Below, piece by piece: positions 35,675-43,040 of a stretch of DNA of 64,000 nucleotides; position 1 is the stretch's first letter; the number at the start of each line of letters is the position of its first letter. The notes under the pieces are model-generated. The model worked only from the letters and a program-made list of their open reading frames with translations, did no database searches and had not been told where the DNA came from. The stretch spans positions 124,001 to 188,000 of the forward strand of contig NZ_JAJVCN010000001.1 in the NCBI RefSeq assembly GCF_021390435.2, read 5' to 3'. Both the position numbers and the translations under genes were made by a program. The DNA is from Kibdelosporangium philippinense (GTDB taxonomy: Bacteria; Actinomycetota; Actinomycetes; Mycobacteriales; Pseudonocardiaceae).

Positions 35675-36762
35675 TGCACACACCACTGTGTGACACGCTG
35701 GGGATCGAGCATCCGATCGTCGGCTTCACACCGTCCGAACATGTGGCCGCCGCGATCAGCAGGGCAGGCGGCCTCGGTGTGCTCGGCTGCGTCCGGTTCA
35801 ACGACGCAGCCGATCTCGCCAAGGTTCTCGACTGGATGGACGACAACACGGACGGCAAACCGTACGGCGTCGACATCGTGATGCCTGCCAAGGTCCCGAC
35901 CGAGGGCGCGGCCATCGACCTGGACAAGCTGATCCCGCCAGGACACAAGGACTTCGTCGAACGGACATTGCAGCGGCTCGGTGTCCCGCCGCTCGCGGAT
36001 GAAGGGCGTGCCGGAGTCCTTGGGTGGCTGCACTCGGTTGCTCGGTCGCATGTGGACGTCGCATTGGAACACCCGGTCAAGCTCATCGCCAACGCACTCG
36101 GGTCACCGCCCGCGGATGTCATTGCCCGAGCCCATGACCATGGTGTCCTGGTGGCTGCTTTGGCGGGGAAGGCTGAGCACGCTCGTAGCCATGTTGCCAA
36201 TGGTGTTGATCTCGTTGTGGCGCAGGGTTATGAGGCTGGTGGACATACTGGTGAGATCGCGACTATGGTGCTCGTGCCGGAGATTGTTGATGCTGTTGAC
36301 GTTCCCGTGCTCGCGGCTGGTGGGATCGGCAGTGGTCGGCAGGTCGCGGCTGCGTTGGCGCTGGGTGCCGATGGCGTGTGGATGGGTTCGTACTGGCTGA
36401 CGACTGAGGAATACACGCAGTCGTTGGGCGAATCCGCCATGCAGGAGGCTTTGCTCGGCGCGAGTTCCAGCGACACCGTCCGAACACGGATCTATACGGG
36501 CAAACCGGCTCGTTTGTTGAAGACCAAGTGGACGGACGCATGGGCGTCGGATGACGCGCCCGAGCCGCTGCCGATGCCGCTGCAGAACTTGTTGGTCGCC
36601 GAGGCGCACAACCGGATTCATCGCGCGAACGACCCGGCCGTGGTTTCGATGCCTGTTGGTCAGATCGTCGGCCGCATGTCGGCAGTCCGGCCGGTGGCGG
36701 ACGTCATGGCGACGTTGCTCAGTGAGACTGAGGAGACGTTGGGACGACTGAAGAATCTGTGA
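35674..36762 (+). CDS. Nitronate-monooxygenase-family flavoprotein coupled to fadD19
   Basis: A 362-residue TIM-barrel flavoprotein: GIEHPIVGFTPSEHVAAAIS, GGLGVLGCVRF, GVDIVMPAKVPTEG, AQGYEAGGHTGEIATMVLVP (about 184-203), LAAGGIGSGRQVAAALALGA and GVWMGSYWL. It belongs to the same superfamily as IpdC but to a different branch. GTG at 35674 shares a base with the fadD19 stop (TAGTG), so the two are co-translated and share the KstR-type promoter. The likely reaction is an NAD(P)- or flavin-dependent oxidation/reduction of a side-chain CoA ester, but no activity is established. Its 3' end overlaps debris on the other strand. Confidence 0.8.
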   Translation: MHTPLCDTLGIEHPIVGFTPSEHVAAAISRAGGLGVLGCVRFNDAADLAKVLDWMDDNTDGKPYGVDIVMPAKVPTEGAAIDLDKLIPPGHKDFVERTLQRLGVPPLADEGRAGVLGWLHSVARSHVDVALEHPVKLIANALGSPPADVIARAHDHGVLVAALAGKAEHARSHVANGVDLVVAQGYEAGGHTGEIATMVLVPEIVDAVDVPVLAAGGIGSGRQVAAALALGADGVWMGSYWLTTEEYTQSLGESAMQEALLGASSSDTVRTRIYTGKPARLLKTKWTDAWASDDAPEPLPMPLQNLLVAEAHNRIHRANDPAVVSMPVGQIVGRMSAVRPVADVMATLLSETEETLGRLKNL

Positions 36763-37197
36763 CTTCCTCGCGCAGGATCCGCCAGCACAGGTAGAGGCAA
36801 ATGCCAGCCGCGGGCGCTCCGCCCAGCAGCGTGACGGCGATGCCGAGCGGGATCACTTCTCCGGTCAAGTAAAGCGGCACTAGCACTGCCGTGCCGATCA
36901 CGAACTTCGCCAGGAATATCGCCGTGCACACGTAATACCGACGATCGCGGGGCGAGTCACCGCGTACTTGCTCATCACCAACCCAATGACCGGCCATCGC
37001 ACCAAAATGGACACCAGGAACACCACGCCGCCGCCTGCCTGCATCAGCACGGCAGTGAGGTAGAAGTCGACCGTCTGCCCAGACTTTCCGGCCAGCATCG
37101 AGGACACCCCGACCACGATCAACCCAATCGCGGGCTGCCAGATCTTACGGTCTGTACACAGCCGCACGACGGCGAACACGCGGCGCACTCGGCACAC
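36719..37197 (-). pseudogene. Frameshifted, 5'-truncated DUF3159-type membrane protein
   Basis: Two minus-strand frames together rebuild one protein. The first (from 37197) reads VRRVFAVVRLCTDRKIWQPA then VVFLVSILVRWPVIGLVMSK. The second continues as GDSPRDRRYYVCTAIFLAKF then LVPLYLTGEVIPLGIAVTLL down to WRILREE. This order of hydrophobic segments is that of DUF3159 proteins. The frame changes between about 36940 and 36965. The N-terminal membrane segments are missing. The tail overlaps the end of the nitronate-monooxygenase-like gene. It is a decayed gene rather than two small genes. Confidence 0.65.
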
Positions 37198-37358
37198 CGG
37201 ATGCCGCCCTGCGCGCGGGAATGGTCAACGTCCAGATCCTGGGGCTAGCGGTCGCCAGATATATCGTCCACATCGAGCCGATCGCGTCGGCATCGGTTGA
37301 CGAACTGGCCGCCATGTTCGGCCCGCTCGTGCAACAGTGTCTGACCGTTAAGCAGTGA
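37185..37358 (+). pseudogene. Orphan C-terminus of a TetR-family regulator
   Basis: The plus-strand frame ending at the TGA 37356-37358 reads ALGTPDAALRAGMVNVQILG, then LAVARYIVHIEPIASASVDE, then LAAMFGPLVQQCLTVKQ. This is the characteristic C-terminal domain of many actinobacterial TetR proteins. No start codon, DNA-binding domain or ribosome site is present; upstream DNA belongs to the DUF3159 remnant on the other strand. So a regulator lost its N-terminal half here. It overlaps the 3' end of the intact TetR gene by 11 bp. Confidence 0.65.
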
Positions 37359-37878
37359 GGCCATCAAAGACGATGGCGAGCATGCGTTCCTTCACCTCGG
37401 TCTCCAGACGCGCTTGGGATGTGGCGACCAGCAACGCGTAAACCTCAGGCAGTTCGACGTCGGCGCGGATGGACCCGGCTTCCTGTGCACGCTTCAGCAG
37501 AATGCCGACGGTCTCCCGGAGTTTCTGAGAGGACTGCGTGGCGTCGTCGCCGTTCCCGCCTGCGTCAAGCAAAGCTTCGCCGATGGCGATTTTTGACGTT
37601 GCGTCCGCGACGACCTGGGCGAAGAAATCGAGGAATGCTGGGCCTGGGTCGGCGGCGTCGAGCAATGCTTCGGCTTGTGCGCGTAGTCGGTCGAAGCGTC
37701 GGACGAGAACGGCTTCCAGCAGGATCGCTTTGGTGGGGAAGTGGCGGAACACCGTGGCGATGCCGACTCCGGCCAGGCGGGCCACTTCCTCCGTGGACGC
37801 GGACGCTCCGCCTGCGCCGAAGACTTCTTCGGCGGTGTCCAGGATTCGGTCACGGTTGATGCGTGCGTCGACCCTCAT
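37348..37878 (-). CDS. TetR-family regulator
   Basis: A 176-residue TetR protein. Helix-turn-helix: SASTEEVARLAGVGIATVFR (about 27-46) then HFPTKAILLEAVL. The C-terminal half (about 75-165) is helical and has no known ligand signature. The gene is divergent from a SnoaL-like gene, with a nested palindrome containing a strong promoter in the 80-bp gap, so it most likely represses that neighbour and itself. No link to sterol metabolism is visible. Confidence 0.85.
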   Translation of the reverse strand: MRVDARINRDRILDTAEEVFGAGGASASTEEVARLAGVGIATVFRHFPTKAILLEAVLVRRFDRLRAQAEALLDAADPGPAFLDFFAQVVADATSKIAIGEALLDAGGNGDDATQSSQKLRETVGILLKRAQEAGSIRADVELPEVYALLVATSQARLETEVKERMLAIVFDGLTA

Positions 37879-37891
37879 CGCTCCACCTGAT

Positions 37892-37943
37892 TGACATCCG
37901 AAGTGAGGACTCCGTATATTTGCGGAGTCGGGACTCCGGATGT
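37892..37943 (+). promoter_or_regulatory. Promoter inside nested palindromic TetR operator
   Basis: TTGACA (37892-37897) and TATATT (37915-37920) are separated by exactly 17 bp, a consensus vegetative promoter toward the SnoaL-like gene. Inverted repeats cover it: outer ACATCCG (37894-37900) with CGGATGT (37937-37943), inner GACTCCG (37908-37914) with CGGAGTC (37923-37929). A dimeric TetR on the inner site would sit on the -10. Confidence 0.75.
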
Positions 37944-37958
37944 TAGCAGGGGGATCTC

Positions 37959-38387
37959 ATGAGTCCACGCGAGGTGTTTTTGGCGCTCGTCAACGGTGTC
38001 GTCGAGGGGCGCTGGCGGGAACTGCCGGATCTCTATGCGGAACAGACTCACGTCGTGCATCCGTTTGATCCGCTTCGCGCACCCGCTCTGCGGACTCGGG
38101 ACGAACTGCGCGAGCATTTCACGCCAACCGGCGCAGGTCCGGAGATCCGCCGAACGCCAGTCAACATCACCATTCACGAGACGACGGATCCTGAGGTCAT
38201 CGTCGCTGAGTTCGAATACCGGGGCACCGTGAACGGTAAGCCGTTCACGCAGCCGGCGATCTTCGTGCTTCGCGTGCGCGACGGGCAGATCATCGAATCT
38301 CGGGATTACTTTGATCACATGTCTATTGCCTACAGTCGCGGTCAGCTCGAAACCCTTGTCGCAGCAATGAAAAAGTCGCTGCCCTGA
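37959..38387 (+). CDS. SnoaL/NTF2-like fold protein
   Basis: A 142-residue small alpha+beta barrel protein: LALVNGVVEGRWRELPDLYA at the start, HVVHPFDPLRAPALRTRDEL (about 32-51), IVAEFEYRGTVNGKPFTQPA and RDYFDHMSIAYSRGQ. This is the SnoaL-like/nuclear transport factor 2 superfamily, which includes ketosteroid-isomerase relatives and polyketide cyclases. No specific reaction can be assigned. It is controlled by the divergent TetR gene, to judge from the palindromic promoter. Confidence 0.8.
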   Translation: MSPREVFLALVNGVVEGRWRELPDLYAEQTHVVHPFDPLRAPALRTRDELREHFTPTGAGPEIRRTPVNITIHETTDPEVIVAEFEYRGTVNGKPFTQPAIFVLRVRDGQIIESRDYFDHMSIAYSRGQLETLVAAMKKSLP

Positions 38388-38500
38388 AGGGCACGTTTGG
38401 CGGCCCGGTTGCCGCCATCGGAACCAATTTGCCACAAACTGTCACGAAATCGTGTGATCCGGCGACATACTCGGCAACACCCGGAGTCCCGAGGAGCCGC

Positions 38501-39094
38501 ATGTCCAATCAGTACGGTCAACAACCCTACCCTGGAAACCACTCGCCGGTCCCTGGATTCGAGACACCACAGGAACAATACGGCTACCCCGCCGGGCAGC
38601 CGATGTACCCGCCGCCATACCCGATGGCCTATGGCCCGCAGCCCAACGGTAGACCGGGCTCGGTCACCGCTGCCGCGGTACTTGGGTTCGTCCAAGCTGG
38701 CATCACTTTGCTGACGACGGGCCTCTTGTTCGCTGCCCTGTTCGCTTCGACGTCTGAACAGGACTACTCCGCGCTCGTCTTCTGGTCGCTGGCGACCGCC
38801 CAACTCGTCGGCTTGCTGCTGCTGACCATTGGATCGGTGCAGCTGTTGTCCGGCAAGTCTCGCGTCCTTTACCTCTGCGGCGCCGCGCTCGAATTGGCGA
38901 TCTGTGCCTTCTACCTGGTCATGGTCATCGGGGCGAGCGTGAACGCTGCTGCCTTGGTCAGCGACTACTACGCGCAGGGTTTCGCGGTGGGACTGTCGAT
39001 CTTCCCGGTGTTCTTCGCGATCATGCCGATGGTCGGGCTGTTCCTGTCCGCTGGCTCGGGTACGGGCGACTACCTGCGGTCAAACGGGCGTTGA
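38501..39094 (+). CDS. Membrane protein with Pro/Tyr/Gly-rich N-terminus
   Basis: A 197-residue protein. Residues 1-50 are rich in Pro, Tyr, Gly and Gln (YGYPAGQPMYPPPYPMAYGP), an intrinsically disordered cytoplasmic tail. Four hydrophobic segments follow: about 54-76 (VTAAAVLGFVQAGITLLTTG), 90-110, 118-142 and 155-180. ATG at 38501 follows GAGGAG. The layout is common in actinobacterial proteins of unknown function. The last 15 bp overlap the convergent fadE27 gene. Confidence 0.8.
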   Translation: MSNQYGQQPYPGNHSPVPGFETPQEQYGYPAGQPMYPPPYPMAYGPQPNGRPGSVTAAAVLGFVQAGITLLTTGLLFAALFASTSEQDYSALVFWSLATAQLVGLLLLTIGSVQLLSGKSRVLYLCGAALELAICAFYLVMVIGASVNAAALVSDYYAQGFAVGLSIFPVFFAIMPMVGLFLSAGSGTGDYLRSNGR

Positions 39095-40099
39095 CGCGAG
39101 CGCGGCGCCGATCTTGCGCAGCTGCGCGGTCGCGCCCCCGAGGGTGAACTCGTTTCGTTTGGCTGCAACGAAGTACCGGTGCAACGGGTGATCCGTATCG
39201 ATTCCCATACCGCCGTGCACATGTACGGCGGTATGGGCGATCCGGTGCCCAGCGTCGGCCGCCCAGAACTTCGCGCTGGCGACCTCGGTCTCCGCGGGAA
39301 GTCCTTCGCTGACGCGCCAAGCCGCCTGCCATAAGGTCAGCCGGATCGCTTCAACGTCCACATAGGCGTCAGCGAGCCGTTGTGCCACTGCCTGGAACGA
39401 TCCAATTGGACGGTCGAACTGCACCCGGGTGCGCGCATGCTCCGCGGTCAGTTCCAAAGCGCGTTCCGCCACGCCAAGCTGAAGCGCGCAAAGCCCGACT
39501 GTCATCCTGGTGACAAGCCAGTCGGCGACTTCAGCCCCGCCGAGCACACGCGAAGAATCCACGGCCACGTCAGCGAACTCGAGCAACGCTTCGCTGTCGC
39601 CGTCGACGATCCGCTGCCGCGTGATGGCCACTTCAGATGGTTTGACCACGAAAACCCTGACACCATCAGGAGTCGTGGCAGGCACGAGAATCAGGGACGC
39701 TATACCGCCTGTCGGGACACAGGACTTCATCCCCGACAACGTCCATCCGTCCGATGTGGGCGAAGCGAACACTTCGTCGTCCGACAAAGCCACCGTGTGA
39801 ATGGCTTCGGGCGAGTCAAGCGAACCGAACTCGGCCAACGCCGAAGCGGCGACAATCGACGGCAGATAAGGGACTGGCGCGACCGCGCGGCCGAGCTCGA
39901 TCAGGATGCTGCAGTGTTCGAGCAGGCCGAAGTCGGTCACTGACAGGATTCCCGAGCCTGCCAGCGCCTGCCACAGCGAGGCGTCGATCCGGTCGTCACC
40001 AGACTCGGCCGCTCGCAACCGCGCGTCGGTCAGGTCGGCCATGATCGAGCGGGTCAGCCCGGCGAGCTCGATCTGTGCCTCGGAGAACGAGAAATCCAT
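39080..40099 (-). CDS. fadE27: Acyl-CoA dehydrogenase FadE27-like (ChsE5)
   Basis: A 339-residue acyl-CoA dehydrogenase: FSFSEAQIELAGLTRSIMAD at the start, LVTRMTVGLCALQLGVAERA (about 199-218), RTRVQFDRPIGSFQAVAQRL and VHVHGGMGIDTDHPLHRYF. It is the partner of FadE26; the mycobacterial pair (ChsE4-ChsE5) forms an alpha2beta2 enzyme that dehydrogenates the C8 side chain. The start lies 15 bp after the fadE26 stop. The mycobacterial protein is somewhat longer. Confidence 0.85.
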   Translation of the reverse strand: MDFSFSEAQIELAGLTRSIMADLTDARLRAAESGDDRIDASLWQALAGSGILSVTDFGLLEHCSILIELGRAVAPVPYLPSIVAASALAEFGSLDSPEAIHTVALSDDEVFASPTSDGWTLSGMKSCVPTGGIASLILVPATTPDGVRVFVVKPSEVAITRQRIVDGDSEALLEFADVAVDSSRVLGGAEVADWLVTRMTVGLCALQLGVAERALELTAEHARTRVQFDRPIGSFQAVAQRLADAYVDVEAIRLTLWQAAWRVSEGLPAETEVASAKFWAADAGHRIAHTAVHVHGGMGIDTDHPLHRYFVAAKRNEFTLGGATAQLRKIGAALASTPV

Positions 40100-40114
40100 C
40101 GGTGCGATGCCCTT

Positions 40115-41296
40115 TCAGCGTTTGGCCAGCGGCAGTTTCAGGCCGACGCCCGCGATGATGTCGCGCTGCACCTCGTTGGTGCCGCCGCCGAACGTCAGGA
40201 TCAGCGCGCCCCGGTGCAGTCGCTCGATCCGCCCGCCGATCAGCTCACCCCGCGAGCCGGTGCGTACGTAAGCGTTGGTCCCGAGGACTTCCATGAGCAG
40301 CCGGTACGCCTCGGTCGCGAACTCGGTGCCGAAGATCTTGGTCGCCGACGCGTCCGCGGGCTTGGGCGAATGCTCGACGCCCCAAGCGATCCGCCAGTTC
40401 ATCAGCTTGAGGAACTCGGCCTTCGCGTGCACCCGGGCCAGGTGCAGCTGGACCCATTCCTGATCGATCACGCGCCTGCCGTCGGGCAGTTTGGTGTTCT
40501 GCGCCCACTCGATGACGTCCCGCAGCGCGTTGCGGACCGGCGCGGACGACGTCAAAGCGACGCGCTCGTGGTTGAGCTGGTTGGTGATCAGCGGCCAGCC
40601 CTGGTTCTCCGTGCCGACCAGGTTGGTCACCGGAACGCGCACGTCCTGGTAGTACGTCGCACTGGTCATCACACCTGACACGGTGTGCACGGGCGTCCAC
40701 GAGAAACCCGGCGTCTCCGTCGGCACGATGATCATCGACAGGCCCTTGTGCTTGGCCGCTTCCGGGTCGGTCCGGCACGCCAGCCACACGTAGTCCGCGT
40801 ACTGGATCAGGCTTGTCCACATCTTCTGGCCGTTGATCAGGTAGTCGTCGCCGTCACGAACCGCGCGCGTCTTCAGCGACGCCAGGTCGGTGCCCGCCTC
40901 CGGCTCGGAATACCCGATCGCGAAATGGGTCTGGCCGCCCGAGATCCCCGGCAGGTACTTCGCCCGCTGTTCCGGCGTGCCGAACCGCATGATCGTCGGG
41001 CCGACGGTGTTGATCGTCAGGAACGGGACCGGCGCGCCCGCGATGGCCGCCTCATCGTTGAAGATCAGCTGGTCCATCGCGGACCGGTCCTGACCGCCGT
41101 ACTCCGACGGCCAGCCGAGTGCCAGCCAGCCGTCCAGGCCCATCTGCCGGACGACCTCCTTGTACGCGGACCCGTCGCCGTATTCACCGCCGTCCGACGC
41201 GAGCGCCTGCCTGCGTTCGGGCGTCATCAGCGCCGAGAAGTACTCGCGCAGCTCGCGGCGCAGCTCTTCCTGCTCGGGCGTGTAGGTGATGCGCAC
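40115..41296 (-). CDS. fadE26: Acyl-CoA dehydrogenase FadE26 (ChsE4)
   Basis: A 393-residue acyl-CoA dehydrogenase nearly identical in layout to Rv3504: ITYTPEQEELRRELREYFSA at the start, MDQLIFNDEAAIAGAPVPFL, FAIGYSEPEAGTDLASLKTR (about 130-149), NGQKMWTSLIQYADYVWLAC, and FGGGTNEVQRDIIAGVGLKL at the end. With FadE27 it catalyses alpha,beta-dehydrogenation of 3-oxocholest-4-en-26-oyl-CoA. GTG at 41296. A perfect KstR-type box lies 18 bp upstream. Confidence 0.93.
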   Translation of the reverse strand: MRITYTPEQEELRRELREYFSALMTPERRQALASDGGEYGDGSAYKEVVRQMGLDGWLALGWPSEYGGQDRSAMDQLIFNDEAAIAGAPVPFLTINTVGPTIMRFGTPEQRAKYLPGISGGQTHFAIGYSEPEAGTDLASLKTRAVRDGDDYLINGQKMWTSLIQYADYVWLACRTDPEAAKHKGLSMIIVPTETPGFSWTPVHTVSGVMTSATYYQDVRVPVTNLVGTENQGWPLITNQLNHERVALTSSAPVRNALRDVIEWAQNTKLPDGRRVIDQEWVQLHLARVHAKAEFLKLMNWRIAWGVEHSPKPADASATKIFGTEFATEAYRLLMEVLGTNAYVRTGSRGELIGGRIERLHRGALILTFGGGTNEVQRDIIAGVGLKLPLAKR

Positions 41297-41313
41297 CAGA
41301 CGACCTCCCGGAG

Positions 41314-41327
41314 TGGAACGCGTTCTA
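41314..41327. promoter_or_regulatory. KstR-type operator upstream of fadE26
   Basis: TGGAACGCGTTCTA matches TnnAACnnGTTnnA exactly, 18 bp before the fadE26 GTG and 17 bp after the stop of the next gene. Confidence 0.85.
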
Positions 41328-41343
41328 GTTCACCATAGCCCGG

Positions 41344-41940
41344 CTAGCCCTTGGTGACCAAGTAGCTGAGGTGCGTCACGCCAGTTCCTTCGATGACAGA
41401 GACCGGACCTTGGAGTTTCACCGGTACGTTGGCGATGGCGCCGAAGAAGGGCGTTCCGCCGCCGAGAATGACTGGAACCAGATCCACTTCCAGCTCGTCC
41501 ACGAGGCCGGCGTCCAGCGCCTGGCGGGTGATGGTGCCGCTGTTGAGGCCCACGTTCTTGTCACCGGCGATCTCCTTGGCCTTGGCCACGGCGGCCTCGA
41601 TGCCCTCGGTGACGAAGACGAAGTGCTCCGAGTGCTGCTCCGGTGGGTTGTGCGTGAGGACGACAACCGGGCACTGCATCGGGTGCTCGCCGTCCCATCC
41701 GTTGGTCTGGTCGTACAGGAACCGGCCGACGACCAGCGCACCGGTCGCCTGGATCAGCTCAGTGAACCGGCTGGCGCTGACCTGGGACATCTTCAGGTCC
41801 AGCCGCGTGCCCTCGCCGCCGACAGGCATCGCGACATCGCCGTTGTTGTACCAGTCGAAGAGGTGCTCGAAGCCGCTCTGATCCGGCCCGGCGACGTATC
41901 CGTCGAGGGACATGCTCGCGCCTGCGACTACCTTGCCCAT
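41344..41940 (-). CDS. RibD-C/dihydrofolate-reductase-like protein
   Basis: A 198-residue protein of the RibD C-terminal/DHFR-like superfamily: VVAGASMSLDGYVAGPDQSG at the start, GALVVGRFLYDQTNGWDGEH (about 67-86), GLNSGTITRQALDAGLVDEL (about 130-149) and LVPVILGGGTPFFG. Such proteins are NADPH-dependent reductases of unknown substrate and occur widely in actinobacteria. It lies between fadE26 and hsd4A but transcribes away from the Mce4 operon. No sterol role is suggested. Confidence 0.82.
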   Translation of the reverse strand: MGKVVAGASMSLDGYVAGPDQSGFEHLFDWYNNGDVAMPVGGEGTRLDLKMSQVSASRFTELIQATGALVVGRFLYDQTNGWDGEHPMQCPVVVLTHNPPEQHSEHFVFVTEGIEAAVAKAKEIAGDKNVGLNSGTITRQALDAGLVDELEVDLVPVILGGGTPFFGAIANVPVKLQGPVSVIEGTGVTHLSYLVTKG

Positions 41941-42069
41941 GTCGGTGCTCCTTGGTTCTGGTCCGTCCTTTGGTAGAACGTCGAACGGGAGCGGAACTCA
42001 TCGACTGGCTGGCCGTCACTTTTTTCGGGGGATTTTCGTTAACAGGGCGAACCGGACGATCGTTCGATG

Positions 42070-42139
42070 TAGAACCTGTTACTGATCGTCGTAAGAGTCT
42101 CCTGGTCGACGGCCTTGTCACGTCTGAGAACCTATTCTA
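42070..42139. promoter_or_regulatory. Two KstR-like boxes upstream of the hsd4A-mce4 operon
   Basis: TAGAACCTGTTACT (42070-42083) matches TnnAACnnGTTnnA except at the last base. GAGAACCTATTCTA (42126-42139) keeps the AAC and terminal A but has two mismatches. They lie 99 and 43 bp before the hsd4A GTG. The mce4 operon is KstR-controlled in Mycobacterium. The rest of the 240-bp gap shows no gene. Confidence 0.6.
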
Positions 42140-42181
42140 GTGTGAGCTGCGACGCAGCCATGCTCGGACAGGAGGCAGGGT

Positions 42182-43030
42182 GTGAGGCCGCTAGACGGGA
42201 AAGTCGCGGTAGTCACCGGTGCTGCCGCCGGTCTCGGCCGTGCTGAGGCTGTCGCGCTGGCCAAGGCCGGCGCCGACGTGGTGCTCGGCGACCTCGCCGA
42301 ATCCGACGTACTCGCGGAGGTCGAGGAGCACGGCGGCAAAGCCGCGTTCGTGCCGGGCGATGTGTCCGAAAGGGACACCGCGGACGCGTTGACTCGGACA
42401 GCCATCGAACGCTTTGGTGGCCTGCACATCCTGGTCAACAACGCGGGCGTGCTCCGCGACCGGATGCTGTTCAGCATGTCCGACGAGGAATGGGATCTGG
42501 TCGTCAAGGTCCACCTGCGCGGGCATTTCCTGTTGTCCCGCAACGCTGCCGCGTACTGGCGTGAACAGTCCAAAGAGTCCGGTGAACCGGTGTACGCGCG
42601 GATCGTGAACACCTCGTCCGAGGCGTTCCTGATGGGTTCGGGCGGTCAGCCGAACTACGCCGCCGCCAAGGCCGGTATCACCGCGTTGACTTTGACCAGT
42701 GCCCGGTCACTGGCGAAGTACGGGGTCCGGGCGAACGCGATCTGCCCGCGCGCCCGGACCTCCATGACCGCCGACGTCTTCGGCGAAGCACCCGACGGCG
42801 ACGACCCGCTGTCGCCCGATCACGTCGGCAGTTTCGTGGCCTACCTGGCCTCACCCGCGGCCGACAAGATCAACGGCCAGCTGTTCGTCGTGCACGGCGG
42901 GATGGTCGCGCTGATGGGCGCGCCGACCGTGGAGCAGACCTTCACCAGTTTCGACGACCTGACAACGACTTTCCAAGCGCGTGATCCCAAGAAGACGTTC
43001 GCGTGTATGGAAACAATGTCACTGTCCTAG
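42182..43030 (+). CDS. hsd4A: Hsd4A-like 17-beta-hydroxysteroid/hydroxyacyl-CoA dehydrogenase
   Basis: A 282-residue SDR: VAVVTGAAAGLGRAEAVALA (about 8-27), ILVNNAGVLRDRMLFSMSDE (about 84-103), and NYAAAKAGITALTLTSARSL with catalytic Tyr/Lys. It matches Rv3502c (Hsd4A), which sits directly before yrbE4A in Mycobacterium and acts as hydroxyacyl-CoA dehydrogenase for the side chain, with 17-beta-HSD activity. Start GTG at 42182. It leads a long operon that runs to mas4B. Compared with Mycobacterium, two genes (ALDH and SDR) lie between it and yrbE4A. Confidence 0.87.
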   Translation: MRPLDGKVAVVTGAAAGLGRAEAVALAKAGADVVLGDLAESDVLAEVEEHGGKAAFVPGDVSERDTADALTRTAIERFGGLHILVNNAGVLRDRMLFSMSDEEWDLVVKVHLRGHFLLSRNAAAYWREQSKESGEPVYARIVNTSSEAFLMGSGGQPNYAAAKAGITALTLTSARSLAKYGVRANAICPRARTSMTADVFGEAPDGDDPLSPDHVGSFVAYLASPAADKINGQLFVVHGGMVALMGAPTVEQTFTSFDDLTTTFQARDPKKTFACMETMSLS

Positions 43031-43040
43031 AAGGGAAGTC

